From: JBIOYL01 sp044870185
Lineage (GTDB): Bacteria > Actinomycetota > CALGFH01
Length of the DNA stretch: 5,341 bases
Reading direction: 5' to 3'
Assembly (NCBI GenBank): GCA_044870185.1
Contig: JBIOYL010000423.1
Location: forward strand, 1-5,341
The notes beneath the pieces are model-generated. The model worked only from the letters and a program-made list of their open reading frames with translations. It was not told where the DNA came from and made no database searches. Positions 1 to 4,757 of the stretch are shown piece by piece; position 1 is the stretch's first letter, and each line of letters starts with the position of its first letter. The translations under genes and the position numbers were made by a program.

Positions 1-1
1 G

Positions 2-127
2 ACCGTGTGGCTGGCCGAGATCGACCGGGTGGTGCTGTTCTGCGCCGACCGGCCGTGGCCGGCACTGGTGGTCGGTCAGGACCGGGCCGAGGTGCTCCTG
101 GCCGCCTCCCGGCTCGGCCTGCACTGA
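2..127 (+). CDS. C-terminal end of an unrecognised protein (5' partial)
   Basis: The frame beginning at base 2 is open from the window edge to a TGA at 125-127 and gives 41 residues, starting TVWLAEIDRVVLFCADRPWP and ending in SRLGLH. The hydrophobic/charged alternation and the normal actinobacterial codon choice (G or C at nearly every third position) suggest real coding sequence rather than chance. No motif is long enough to assign a family. A possible terminator or operator (155-192) lies 27 bp after the stop, and the next gene has its own promoter-like sequence, so this is probably the end of a separate transcription unit. The reading frame is well supported; the function is unknown. Confidence 0.6.
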   Translation, partial: TVWLAEIDRVVLFCADRPWPALVVGQDRAEVLLAASRLGLH

Positions 128-154
128 GCCGGCGGCGCGCCACAAGGACGCAGA

Positions 155-192
155 CGTGCTCGCCTGGCCGGACCGGCTCGCCGTCGAGCACG
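155..192. terminator. Inverted repeat, possible terminator or operator
   Basis: CGTGCTCG at 155-162 is perfectly complementary to CGAGCACG at 185-192. The 22-nt space between them contains a smaller dyad, GCCGG-A-CCGGC (167-177). It starts 27 bp after the stop of the upstream partial gene, which fits a GC-rich actinobacterial terminator without a U-tract. It also lies 61 bp before the -10 box of the oxidoreductase gene, so an operator is possible. The pairing is seen directly; the role is inferred. Confidence 0.4.
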
Positions 193-252
193 GAGCGGGG
201 CGGGCCAGAGCGCACCCCTGGCCGGCGCCGGCTGCCGCACGGGCCGTGCATG

Positions 253-258
253 TAGATT
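253..258 (+). promoter_or_regulatory. -10 box TAGATT of a probable leaderless promoter
   Basis: TAGATT fits the TANNNT -10 consensus of the main sigma factor and is an A/T island in very GC-rich DNA. Six bases (259-264) separate it from the ATG at 265, so transcription would start at or next to the A of the start codon. No Shine-Dalgarno-like sequence lies in front of that ATG, which agrees with a leaderless mRNA, a common arrangement in actinobacteria. No clear TTGACA-like -35 is present; the nearest, CTGCCG at 232-237, is weak and has a short spacer. Confidence 0.55.
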
Positions 259-264
259 GCCGGC

Positions 265-1272
265 ATGACGTCCCGGCAGCCGGTCATCGTGGTCGGGGCC
301 GGCATCGCCGGTCTGGCCTGCGCCCGCGTGCTCGCCGACGGCGGCCGCGCCGTGGTCGTGCTCGAGCGGGGCCGTGGGGTCGGCGGGCGCATGGCGACCC
401 GCCGGGTCGAGGGGCAGCCGGTCGACCTCGGCGCGCAGTACGTGACCGCGACCGACCCGGCGTTCGAGGCGCTGCTGCGCCGGCTGGCGGCCACCGGCCG
501 GGCGGAGCCGTGGGCGACCCGGCTGCACCGCTTCGAGCGCGGCAGGGTGCGCGCCGGCGGGCCGGACGAGACCGGTCGGGTCCGCTGGGCCTTCCCGCAG
601 GGGATGACCACGCTGCCCGAGGACCTGGCCGCCGGGCTGCAGGTGCGCCGTCAGGTGCGGGTGGCCGGGCTCGCGGTCGCCCGCCGGAGCTGGCTGGTGC
701 GCACGCCGTCCGGCGGGCACGGGGCCGGCGCCGTGGTCCTCGCCCTGCCCGCCCCCGAGGCCGTCGAGCTGATCGAGGATGTGCCCGGGCTGGCCGGGGT
801 GGCCAAGGCGGCCCGCGAGGTGCGCTACGACCCCTGCTGGGCGCTCGCCGCCGGCTACCCCGACGCGCCCCCGCCGACCTGGCGGGGCATGTTCGTGCGC
901 GACGACCCGACGCTCGCCTGGCTCGCCCACGACTCGTCCAAGCGGCCCGACCCGCGGGTGACGGTGCTGGTCGCGCACGCCTCGGGCGCGTGGAGCCGCC
1001 GCCACGTCGACGCCGGAGCCGACGAGGTCACGCGGGCGCTGGTCGCCGCCGGCGCTCGTGTGGCCGGGCGCTGGGCGGCCGACCCGACCTGGACGGCCGT
1101 CCGGCACTGGCGGTTCGCGCAGCTCACCGCCGGCGTCGACGACCCCTGGCTGCTGGCGGGAGGCCACGCGCCGGTCGGGCTGTGCGGCGACTGGTGCGCC
1201 GGCCCGAAGGTCGAGGGGGCCTGGCGGTCCGGCCGCCGGCTCGGCGCCGCGCTGCTCGAGCGGCTCGCCTGA
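265..1272 (+). CDS. Renalase-like FAD-dependent amine oxidoreductase
   Basis: This 335-residue cytosolic flavoprotein belongs to the NAD(P)/FAD oxidoreductase group that contains renalase. Seen in the sequence: an N-terminal dinucleotide-binding beta-alpha-beta (VIVVGAGIAGLACARVL, residues 7-23); the ribose-binding Glu34 followed by RGRGVGGRMATRR (35-47), typical of FAD amine oxidases; LGAQYVTA (55-62); PQGMTTLPEDLA (111-122), a family-typical segment; YDPCWAL (188-194); and the C-terminal FAD-contact block LCGDWCAGPKVEGAWRSG (306-323). Length is normal for the family. Characterised bacterial renalases reoxidise isomeric dihydro-NAD(P) forms; whether this one does so is inference, as related proteins are often annotated only as FAD-dependent oxidoreductases. 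The ATG at 265 is chosen because the glycine motif begins at residue 11 and a -10 box sits just upstream, with no SD. It is first in a cluster, 9 bp before the permease gene. Confidence 0.85.
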   Translation: MTSRQPVIVVGAGIAGLACARVLADGGRAVVVLERGRGVGGRMATRRVEGQPVDLGAQYVTATDPAFEALLRRLAATGRAEPWATRLHRFERGRVRAGGPDETGRVRWAFPQGMTTLPEDLAAGLQVRRQVRVAGLAVARRSWLVRTPSGGHGAGAVVLALPAPEAVELIEDVPGLAGVAKAAREVRYDPCWALAAGYPDAPPPTWRGMFVRDDPTLAWLAHDSSKRPDPRVTVLVAHASGAWSRRHVDAGADEVTRALVAAGARVAGRWAADPTWTAVRHWRFAQLTAGVDDPWLLAGGHAPVGLCGDWCAGPKVEGAWRSGRRLGAALLERLA

Positions 1273-1281
1273 GGCCGGCGC

Positions 1282-2610
1282 GTGGCCTCGGCGACCGGCA
1301 CGCTCCTGGCCCGCCCGGCCGGCGCGCTCCTGGCTCCCACGACCGGCGCGCTGCTGCCCCGGTTCGCGGCCGTCACAGTCGCGCTGCTGTTGCTCGCCGC
1401 CACGCTGGCCTTCGCGATCGTGCGGCCCCGCGGCCTGCCCGAGGCGGCGGCCGCGGTGCCGGCCGCCGCGCTCGCGGTCCTGACCGGCATCCTGCCCGCC
1501 CGCGCGGCGCTCGACGAGCTCCGCTCGCTGGCGCCGACCCTGGCGTTCCTGGCGGCGGTGCTCGTGCTCGCCGAGCTGTGCGAGCGGGAGGGCCTGTTCG
1601 AGGCGGCCGGCCACTGGATGGCCCGCGGCTCCCACAGCCGGCCGGTGCCGCTGCTGGCGCTGGTGTTCGTGGTCGGCTCGTCGGTCACGGCCGTGCTGAG
1701 CCTGGACGCCACCGTGGTCCTGCTCACCCCGGTCGTGTTCGCCACCGCCGCCCGCCTGGAGCTGCGGCCCAAGCCCCACGTCTACGCCTGCACGCACCTG
1801 GCCAACTCGGCCTCGCTGCTCCTGCCGGTCTCCAACCTGACCAACCTGCTCGCCTTCCGCGCCAGCGGCCTGTCGTTCCTGGCGTTCGGGGCGGTCATGG
1901 CGCTGCCGTGGCTGGCCGCCATCGGGGTCGAGTGGGTCGCCTTCCGCCGCTTCTTCGCCGCCGACCTGGTCGGCGTGGGCCGGGCGACCTTCGAGCCGCC
2001 GGCGGCCGGCGCGCCGCGCTACGCGCTGGTCGTGCTCGCGCTCACGCTGGTCGCGTTCGCCGTGAGCAGCCTGGTGCACCTCGACCCGGCCGTGGCGGCC
2101 GCCGGCGGCGCCGTCGCGCTGGCCGCCCCGGCCCTGGGCAGCCGACGGGTCCGCCCGCCCGAGCTGGTCCGGGCGGCCGCCCTGCCCTTCCTGGCGTTCG
2201 TCGCCGCGCTCGGGATCGTCGTGCGGGCGGTGTCCGACGCCGGCCTCGGGCGGCTCGTCGACCGGGTGCTGCCCCACGGCTCGTCGCTGGGCACGCTGCT
2301 GGTGGTGGCCCTGGTCGCGGCGGCGCTCGCCAACCTGGTCAACAACCTGCCCGCCATCCTGGTGCTGCTGCCCGCCACGGCGCCCGGCCGCCCGGGACCG
2401 GTGCTCGCCGCGCTCATCGGCGTCAACGTCGGCCCCAACCTGACCTACGTCGGATCGCTGGCAACCTTGCTGTGGCGTCGTACGCTGCGCGAGCGGGACG
2501 CCGACCCGGCGGCCGGCGAGTTCCTGCGCCTGGGCGCCCTGACCGTCCCGGCCGGGCTGCTGGCCGCCGTGCTCGCGCTCGCGGTCGCGCTCGAGGCGCT
2601 CGGGAGGTGA
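1282..2610 (+). CDS. ArsB/SLC13-type (ion transporter superfamily) membrane permease
   Basis: This 442-residue integral membrane protein has about ten to twelve hydrophobic segments (roughly 28-47, 56-74, 84-100, 122-157, 196-220, 247-284, 298-317, 335-365, 373-398, 415-438). Family landmarks are visible: VLSLDATVVLLTPV (138-151), LANSASLLLPVSNLTNLL (173-190), NNLPAIL (354-360) and GVNVGPNLTYVGSLATLLW (380-398). The last matches the conserved half of ArsB-type arsenite/antimonite carriers, where a re-entrant loop forms the substrate site. The substrate here is not certain: ArsB and other ion-transporter members share these motifs, and no ars regulator, reductase or ArsA ATPase is adjacent. 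The GTG at 1282 is chosen because GAGG (1271-1274, overlapping the upstream stop) lies 7 bp before it. The N-terminus is odd, with a low-complexity repeat (GTLLA, GALLA, GALLP) before the first membrane helix. It is probably co-transcribed with both neighbours. Confidence 0.85.
   Translation: MASATGTLLARPAGALLAPTTGALLPRFAAVTVALLLLAATLAFAIVRPRGLPEAAAAVPAAALAVLTGILPARAALDELRSLAPTLAFLAAVLVLAELCEREGLFEAAGHWMARGSHSRPVPLLALVFVVGSSVTAVLSLDATVVLLTPVVFATAARLELRPKPHVYACTHLANSASLLLPVSNLTNLLAFRASGLSFLAFGAVMALPWLAAIGVEWVAFRRFFAADLVGVGRATFEPPAAGAPRYALVVLALTLVAFAVSSLVHLDPAVAAAGGAVALAAPALGSRRVRPPELVRAAALPFLAFVAALGIVVRAVSDAGLGRLVDRVLPHGSSLGTLLVVALVAAALANLVNNLPAILVLLPATAPGRPGPVLAALIGVNVGPNLTYVGSLATLLWRRTLRERDADPAAGEFLRLGALTVPAGLLAAVLALAVALEALGR
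2603..2610 (+). promoter_or_regulatory. Strong Shine-Dalgarno GGAGGTGA inside the permease stop
   Basis: GGAGGTGA is a near-full anti-SD match. Its TGA is the stop codon of the permease, and the ATG of the stress-protein gene follows after 7 more bases. The overlap suggests translational coupling of the two genes and supports the start at 2618. Confidence 0.65.
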
Positions 2611-2617
2611 GGCAGGC

Positions 2618-3157
2618 ATGCGGGTGCTGCTGTGGGTGGTCGAGGGCACCTGGCCGGGCGCCGTCGACGCGGCCGCGGAGCTGCTCGGCGGCCGGGACGC
2701 CGAGGTGACCCTGCTGCACGCCGCCCCCGGCGAGGTGACCGCGGCGGCAGAGGGCGCCGTGGCCGGGCTGCTCGGGCGGGGCCGGCGCGGGCGGGAGCCG
2801 GGCGAGCGCATGGCCGCCGCCGCTCAGGCGGCCGCCGGTGACCTGCTCGCGGCCGCCGCCGAGCGGCTGGGCCGTCCGGCCGAGCTGGTGGCCAGGACCG
2901 GACGGGTCGAACGCATCGTGGTCGAGGCCGCCGCCGGCGCCGACCTGCTGGTCGTCGCCCGCGACGGCGACCGCTCGCGGCTCGGGCCGAGAAGCCTCGG
3001 GCCGGCGACGCGCTTCGTCGTCGACCACGCACCGTGCCAGGTCGTGCTCGTCTGGCCGGAGGCCGTGCCCGGCCTGGAGTCCATGCCGCCTCCACCGCCC
3101 GGCCACGGGCCGCCGCCATCCGGCCACGGGCCGCCCCCGCCTCCACACGAACGGTGA
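2618..3157 (+). CDS. Universal stress protein-like protein with Pro/His-rich tail
   Basis: This 179-residue soluble protein has one UspA-like alpha/beta domain (about 1-147). The first strand is MRVLLWVVEG, a second is AEVTLLHAAP (28-37), then an Ala-rich helix (66-83), the strand ADLLVVAR (108-115), and the family-typical close HAPCQVVLVWP (137-147), which matches the usual HAPCPVLVV ending. The nucleotide loop normally reads G-x2-G-x9-G-(S/T). Aligned here, the first two glycines are Arg115 and Asp118 and the last residue is Pro129, with only Gly128 kept, so ATP binding is doubtful. An Arg/Gly linker (53-63) replaces the usual middle region. Residues 156-179 form a Pro/His tail (GHGPPP twice) not usual in the family. 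It is third in the cluster, 7 bp after the permease, with a strong SD. The fold is fairly sure; the partner and signal are unknown. Confidence 0.75.
   Translation: MRVLLWVVEGTWPGAVDAAAELLGGRDAEVTLLHAAPGEVTAAAEGAVAGLLGRGRRGREPGERMAAAAQAAAGDLLAAAAERLGRPAELVARTGRVERIVVEAAAGADLLVVARDGDRSRLGPRSLGPATRFVVDHAPCQVVLVWPEAVPGLESMPPPPPGHGPPPSGHGPPPPPHER
3099..3135 (+). repeat. 16-bp direct repeat encoding GHGPPP units
   Basis: CCGGCCACGGGCCGCC occurs identically at 3099-3114 and 3120-3135, a spacing of 21 bp, or seven codons. It encodes PGHGPPP followed by SGHGPPP in the tail of the stress-like protein, consistent with expansion by slippage or duplication within the coding frame. Confidence 0.75.
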
Positions 3158-3163
3158 CCTGGG

Positions 3164-3169
3164 TAGACT
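3164..3169 (+). promoter_or_regulatory. Candidate -10 box TAGACT
   Basis: TAGACT fits TANNNT, begins 7 bp after the stop of the stress-like gene, and is one of few A/T-rich spots in the area. It would start a transcript near 3176, giving a leader of about 140 nt for the gene at 3318. No recognisable -35 hexamer lies 16-18 bp upstream, where the DNA is the Pro/His-tail coding sequence. Support is the hexamer and its position only. Confidence 0.4.
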
Positions 3170-3193
3170 TGCGGGAACCGACGGCGGGCACCG

Positions 3194-3226
3194 GCCGGTT
3201 GGACCGGCATCTGGCCAGCAGGCCAG
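3194..3226 (+). terminator. Two adjacent hairpins: terminator of the cluster or leader structure
   Basis: GCCGGT-TGG-ACCGGC (3194-3208) and CTGGCC-AGCA-GGCCAG (3211-3226) are two perfect 6-bp stems with 3- and 4-nt loops, only 2 nt apart. They lie 36 bp after the stop of the stress-like gene and about 92 bp before the next start. There is no T-run. They may end the upstream operon, or fold in the leader of the downstream mRNA if the -10 box at 3164 is used. Confidence 0.45.
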
Positions 3227-3270
3227 CGCGGACGGCCTCCCGCCCATGACCGTGACAAGGACGTCGACGT

Positions 3271-3305
3271 GACCTCCTCCCCGTCCTGAACGACGAGGCT
3301 TCCGC
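3271..3305 (+). mobile_element. Possible decayed IS200/IS605 (TnpB-type) element end
   Basis: The segment reads GACCTCCTCCCCGTCCTGAA followed by CGACGAGGCTTCCGC. It contains the hairpin CCCCGTC (3279-3285), loop CTGAAC, GACGAGG (3292-3298), with six pairs and one C-A mismatch. From recall, the terminal hairpins of many IS1341/TnpB-type elements have the form CCTCCCCG...CCTGAA...CGGGG.TTCC, and this sequence differs at the single A that breaks the stem. No transposase or TnpB gene is in the window, so at most this is a solo or degraded end. The ribosome-binding site of the next gene (AAAGGGA, 3307-3313) follows directly. A chance hairpin or a leader structure are alternatives. Confidence 0.4.
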
Positions 3306-3317
3306 GAAAGGGATCAG

Positions 3318-4133
3318 GTGAGCAGCCGCAAGGCCGACAGCAAGCCACGTGCGGGCGGGCGCCCGCAGGCCGGACCCGCCAAGCAGAGGTCGGCCAAGGC
3401 CGAAACCGCCAAGCCAGCCGCGCCGGCCAAAGGCGGACCCGCCAAGCCGCCAGGGTCGGCCAAGGGCGGACCCGCCAAGCCGGGCGGCTCCAAGCAGGCC
3501 GCGGCCCGGAAGGCGGCAGCCAGGCGACAGGCCGTCCGGCAGCGGGTGGTCGTCACCGTGTTCATCCTGCTCGTGGTCGGCGTCGTGGCCGGCGGGGTGT
3601 ACCTGTTCCGCCACAACTCGAGCGGCGGCTCGCTCGCCAGCGTCCAGACCACGCCGCCGCCCTGGGACAGCGGGCAGGCGCAGCTCAGCGAGCGCCTGCA
3701 GGCCATCAAGCTGCCGGCGCTCGGCGCCGAGGGCACCGTGCTGCACACCCACCAGCACCTCGACGTGCTCGTGGACGGCAAGCCCGTGACCGTGCCGGCC
3801 GGCATCGGCATCGATGCCAACCGGACCTTCCTGTCGCCGCTGCACACCCACGACGACCGGGGGGTCATCCACGTCGAGTCCGACACCGTCAAGACCTACA
3901 CGCTTGGGCAGTTCTTCGACGTGTGGGGCGTCCGGCTGACCGACAGGTGCATCGGCGGCCTGTGCGCGTCGGGGTCCAGCCAGCTCCGCTGGTGGGTGAA
4001 CGGCCAGCGGCGGTCCGGCAGCCCACGAAAGCTGGCCCTTGCCGCCCATCAGGAGATCGTGATCGCCTTCGGTGACCCCGCCCTGGGGCCGTCCAAGGTG
4101 CCGTCGACCTACAAGTTCCAGCAGGGCGAGTAG
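3318..4133 (+). CDS. Membrane-anchored His-cluster protein with basic Lys/Ala/Pro tail, uncharacterised
   Basis: This 271-residue protein has three parts. Residues 1-76 are low-complexity and strongly basic (11 Lys and 9 Arg against Asp7 and Glu29), with PAK repeats and AAARKAAARRQAVRQR before the membrane. Residues 77-97 form one membrane helix (VVVTVFILLVVGVVAGGVYLF). Residues 98-271 form an outer domain with LHTHQHLDVLVDG (142-154), VTVPAGIGID (157-166), SPLHTHDDRGVIHVES (173-188), TLGQFFDVWGVRL (195-207), a CIGGLC pair (Cys211, Cys216) that may form a disulfide, and RWWVNGQ (224-230). The basic side should stay in the cytoplasm and the His-rich domain outside. I recognise the domain only as a conserved uncharacterised type. 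His143, 145, 147, 176, 178 and 185 could bind a metal, which is inference. The GTG start at 3318 has AAAGGGA (3307-3313) just upstream. It is separated from both neighbours by hairpins, so probably single. Confidence 0.8.
   Translation: MSSRKADSKPRAGGRPQAGPAKQRSAKAETAKPAAPAKGGPAKPPGSAKGGPAKPGGSKQAAARKAAARRQAVRQRVVVTVFILLVVGVVAGGVYLFRHNSSGGSLASVQTTPPPWDSGQAQLSERLQAIKLPALGAEGTVLHTHQHLDVLVDGKPVTVPAGIGIDANRTFLSPLHTHDDRGVIHVESDTVKTYTLGQFFDVWGVRLTDRCIGGLCASGSSQLRWWVNGQRRSGSPRKLALAAHQEIVIAFGDPALGPSKVPSTYKFQQGE
3425..3481 (+). repeat. 24-bp direct repeat with 33-bp period in the basic tail
   Basis: The 24-bp unit at 3425-3448 recurs at 3458-3481 with one base changed (A to G). The 33-bp period is eleven codons and encodes AKGGPAKP units of the basic tail. 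Shorter, more diverged relatives of the unit occur just upstream (about 3370-3418), so the tail looks built by repeated duplication. Confidence 0.75.
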
Positions 4134-4149
4134 TGTCTGCGGCGGGTCG

Positions 4150-4172
4150 CCCACGGCTGCGGCCGCCGTGGG
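4150..4172 (+). terminator. Perfect 8-bp hairpin between the His-cluster and SCP2 genes
   Basis: CCCACGGC (4150-4157) pairs fully with GCCGTGGG (4165-4172) across a 7-nt loop, 16 bp after the upstream stop and 41 bp before the SCP2 start. There is no T-run. It may terminate the upstream transcript or stabilise an mRNA end. No clear TANNNT -10 box follows it, so read-through to the SCP2 gene is also possible. Confidence 0.5.
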
Positions 4173-4201
4173 ACGGGGGCCGCCCCAACCGAACCAGTGC
4201 A

Positions 4202-4209
4202 AGGAGGAG
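4202..4209 (+). promoter_or_regulatory. Strong ribosome-binding site AGGAGGAG that sets the SCP2 start
   Basis: AGGAGG at 4202-4207 lies 6 bp before the ATG at 4214. It decides the start against an in-frame GTG at 4133 that overlaps the preceding stop codon and would add 27 residues encoded by the hairpin region. Confidence 0.8.
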
Positions 4210-4213
4210 CAGC

Positions 4214-4648
4214 ATGACCATCGACGCCTCGCGGTTCGACCAGCTCGCCGGGGCCGTCGACGCGATGTCGAACGAGGAGCTGTTGAGCGCCGTCCAGGCG
4301 CAGGAGGGCGGGGTCGACCGCGTGCTCGACCAGGTCTTCCAGGGCATGGTGAACTCCTTCAACCCGGCCAAGGCGGGCAGCACCCAGGCCGTGGTGCAGT
4401 ACGACATCGGCGTGCCCGACGGTACCCGCAGCTACACCATGCGGGTCGCCGACGGCCGCTGCGAGGTCGACCGGGGCCCGGCCGAGAGCCCCCGGGTGAC
4501 GATCAGGCTCGGCTTCGGCGACTTCCTCCGCCTGGTCACCGGCAAGCTGAACGGCATGCAGGCGTTCATGGCCGGCAGGCTCAAGGTCGCCGGCGACCTG
4601 TTCTTCGCCCAGACCATGCAGGGCTGGTTCGACCGTCCGAGCGCCTGA
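4214..4648 (+). CDS. SCP2 sterol-binding domain protein
   Basis: This 144-residue single-domain cytosolic protein resembles the SCP2 (sterol carrier protein 2) family, whose alpha/beta fold holds a hydrophobic pocket for lipids or fatty-acyl groups. Seen: an N-terminal helical part (DQLAGAVDAMSNEELLSAVQ, 9-28), VLDQVFQGMVNSFNP (37-51), then the SCP2 core with AVVQYDIGVPDG (59-70), YTMRVADGRCEVDRG (74-88), SPRVTIRLGFGDFLRLVTGK (92-111), and the typical ending MAGRLKVAGDLFFAQTMQGWF (119-139). The GKLNGMQAFMAGRLKVAGD pattern is diagnostic of the family. No transmembrane segment or signal peptide is visible. It could act as an intracellular lipid carrier; the ligand is unknown. Start set by the AGGAGG at 4202-4207. 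It is followed at once by strong hairpins and faces a convergent gene. The two genes on either side give no functional clue. Confidence 0.85.
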   Translation: MTIDASRFDQLAGAVDAMSNEELLSAVQAQEGGVDRVLDQVFQGMVNSFNPAKAGSTQAVVQYDIGVPDGTRSYTMRVADGRCEVDRGPAESPRVTIRLGFGDFLRLVTGKLNGMQAFMAGRLKVAGDLFFAQTMQGWFDRPSA

Positions 4649-4650
4649 GC

Positions 4651-4672
4651 CGGCCCGCCACCGGACGGGCCG
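4651..4672 (+). terminator. Hairpin directly after the SCP2 stop
   Basis: CGGCCCG (4651-4657) and CGGGCCG (4666-4672) form a perfect 7-bp stem with an 8-nt loop, starting 2 bp after the stop codon. Position and stability fit a terminator of the SCP2 transcript. No T-run follows, as is usual in very GC-rich actinobacteria. Confidence 0.6.
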
Positions 4673-4701
4673 ACGCTGCACCGTCTGCCAAGGTGCGGTC
4701 G

Positions 4702-4721
4702 CCCGGGCGCCGGCGCCCGGG
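4702..4721. terminator. 20-bp perfect palindrome between convergent genes
   Basis: The 20 bases are a perfect palindrome: CCCGGGCGCC followed by its exact reverse complement. It lies 53 bp after the SCP2 stop and 36 bp from the stop of the minus-strand gene, and folds the same way on either strand. This suits a bidirectional terminator. A weaker stem (GCACC at 4678-4682 with GGTGC at 4692-4696) stands beside it. Confidence 0.6.
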
Positions 4722-4757
4722 TCCAGGATGGGCCGGGCAGGCGTCAGCCGCGGGGCC

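Noticed and set aside
156..2708. An 850-codon plus-strand open frame overlapping the oxidoreductase and permease genes
   Set aside because: The Arg/Ala/Pro/Gly-rich translation shows no motif, while the other frames carry convincing FAD and ArsB-type motifs.
76..2811. A 911-codon open frame on the minus strand across the whole three-gene cluster
   Set aside because: Its product is an Arg/Gly/Gln/His-rich string with no domain, and it runs antisense to three genes with clear family motifs. It is a by-product of the G/C bias at third codon positions.
3173..3200. ECF-sigma-like promoter, GGGAAC then GTT after 19 bp
   Set aside because: It loosely resembles SigR/SigH-type sites, but the motif is short, the base before GTT is not the usual C, and such matches are common in GC-rich DNA.
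3246..3272. Short leader ORF (MTVTRTST)
   Set aside because: No ribosome-binding site precedes the ATG and there is no run of regulatory codons, so an attenuator peptide is not supported.
2445..4202. A 585-codon minus-strand open frame opposite the stress-like and His-cluster genes
   Set aside because: It has low-complexity Arg/Pro-rich stretches, no recognisable domain, and crosses several hairpins and an intergenic region.
4133..4213. Upstream GTG start for the SCP2 gene
   Set aside because: It overlaps the preceding stop, lacks a ribosome-binding site, and adds residues encoded by a hairpin; ATG 4214 has AGGAGG 6 bp before it.
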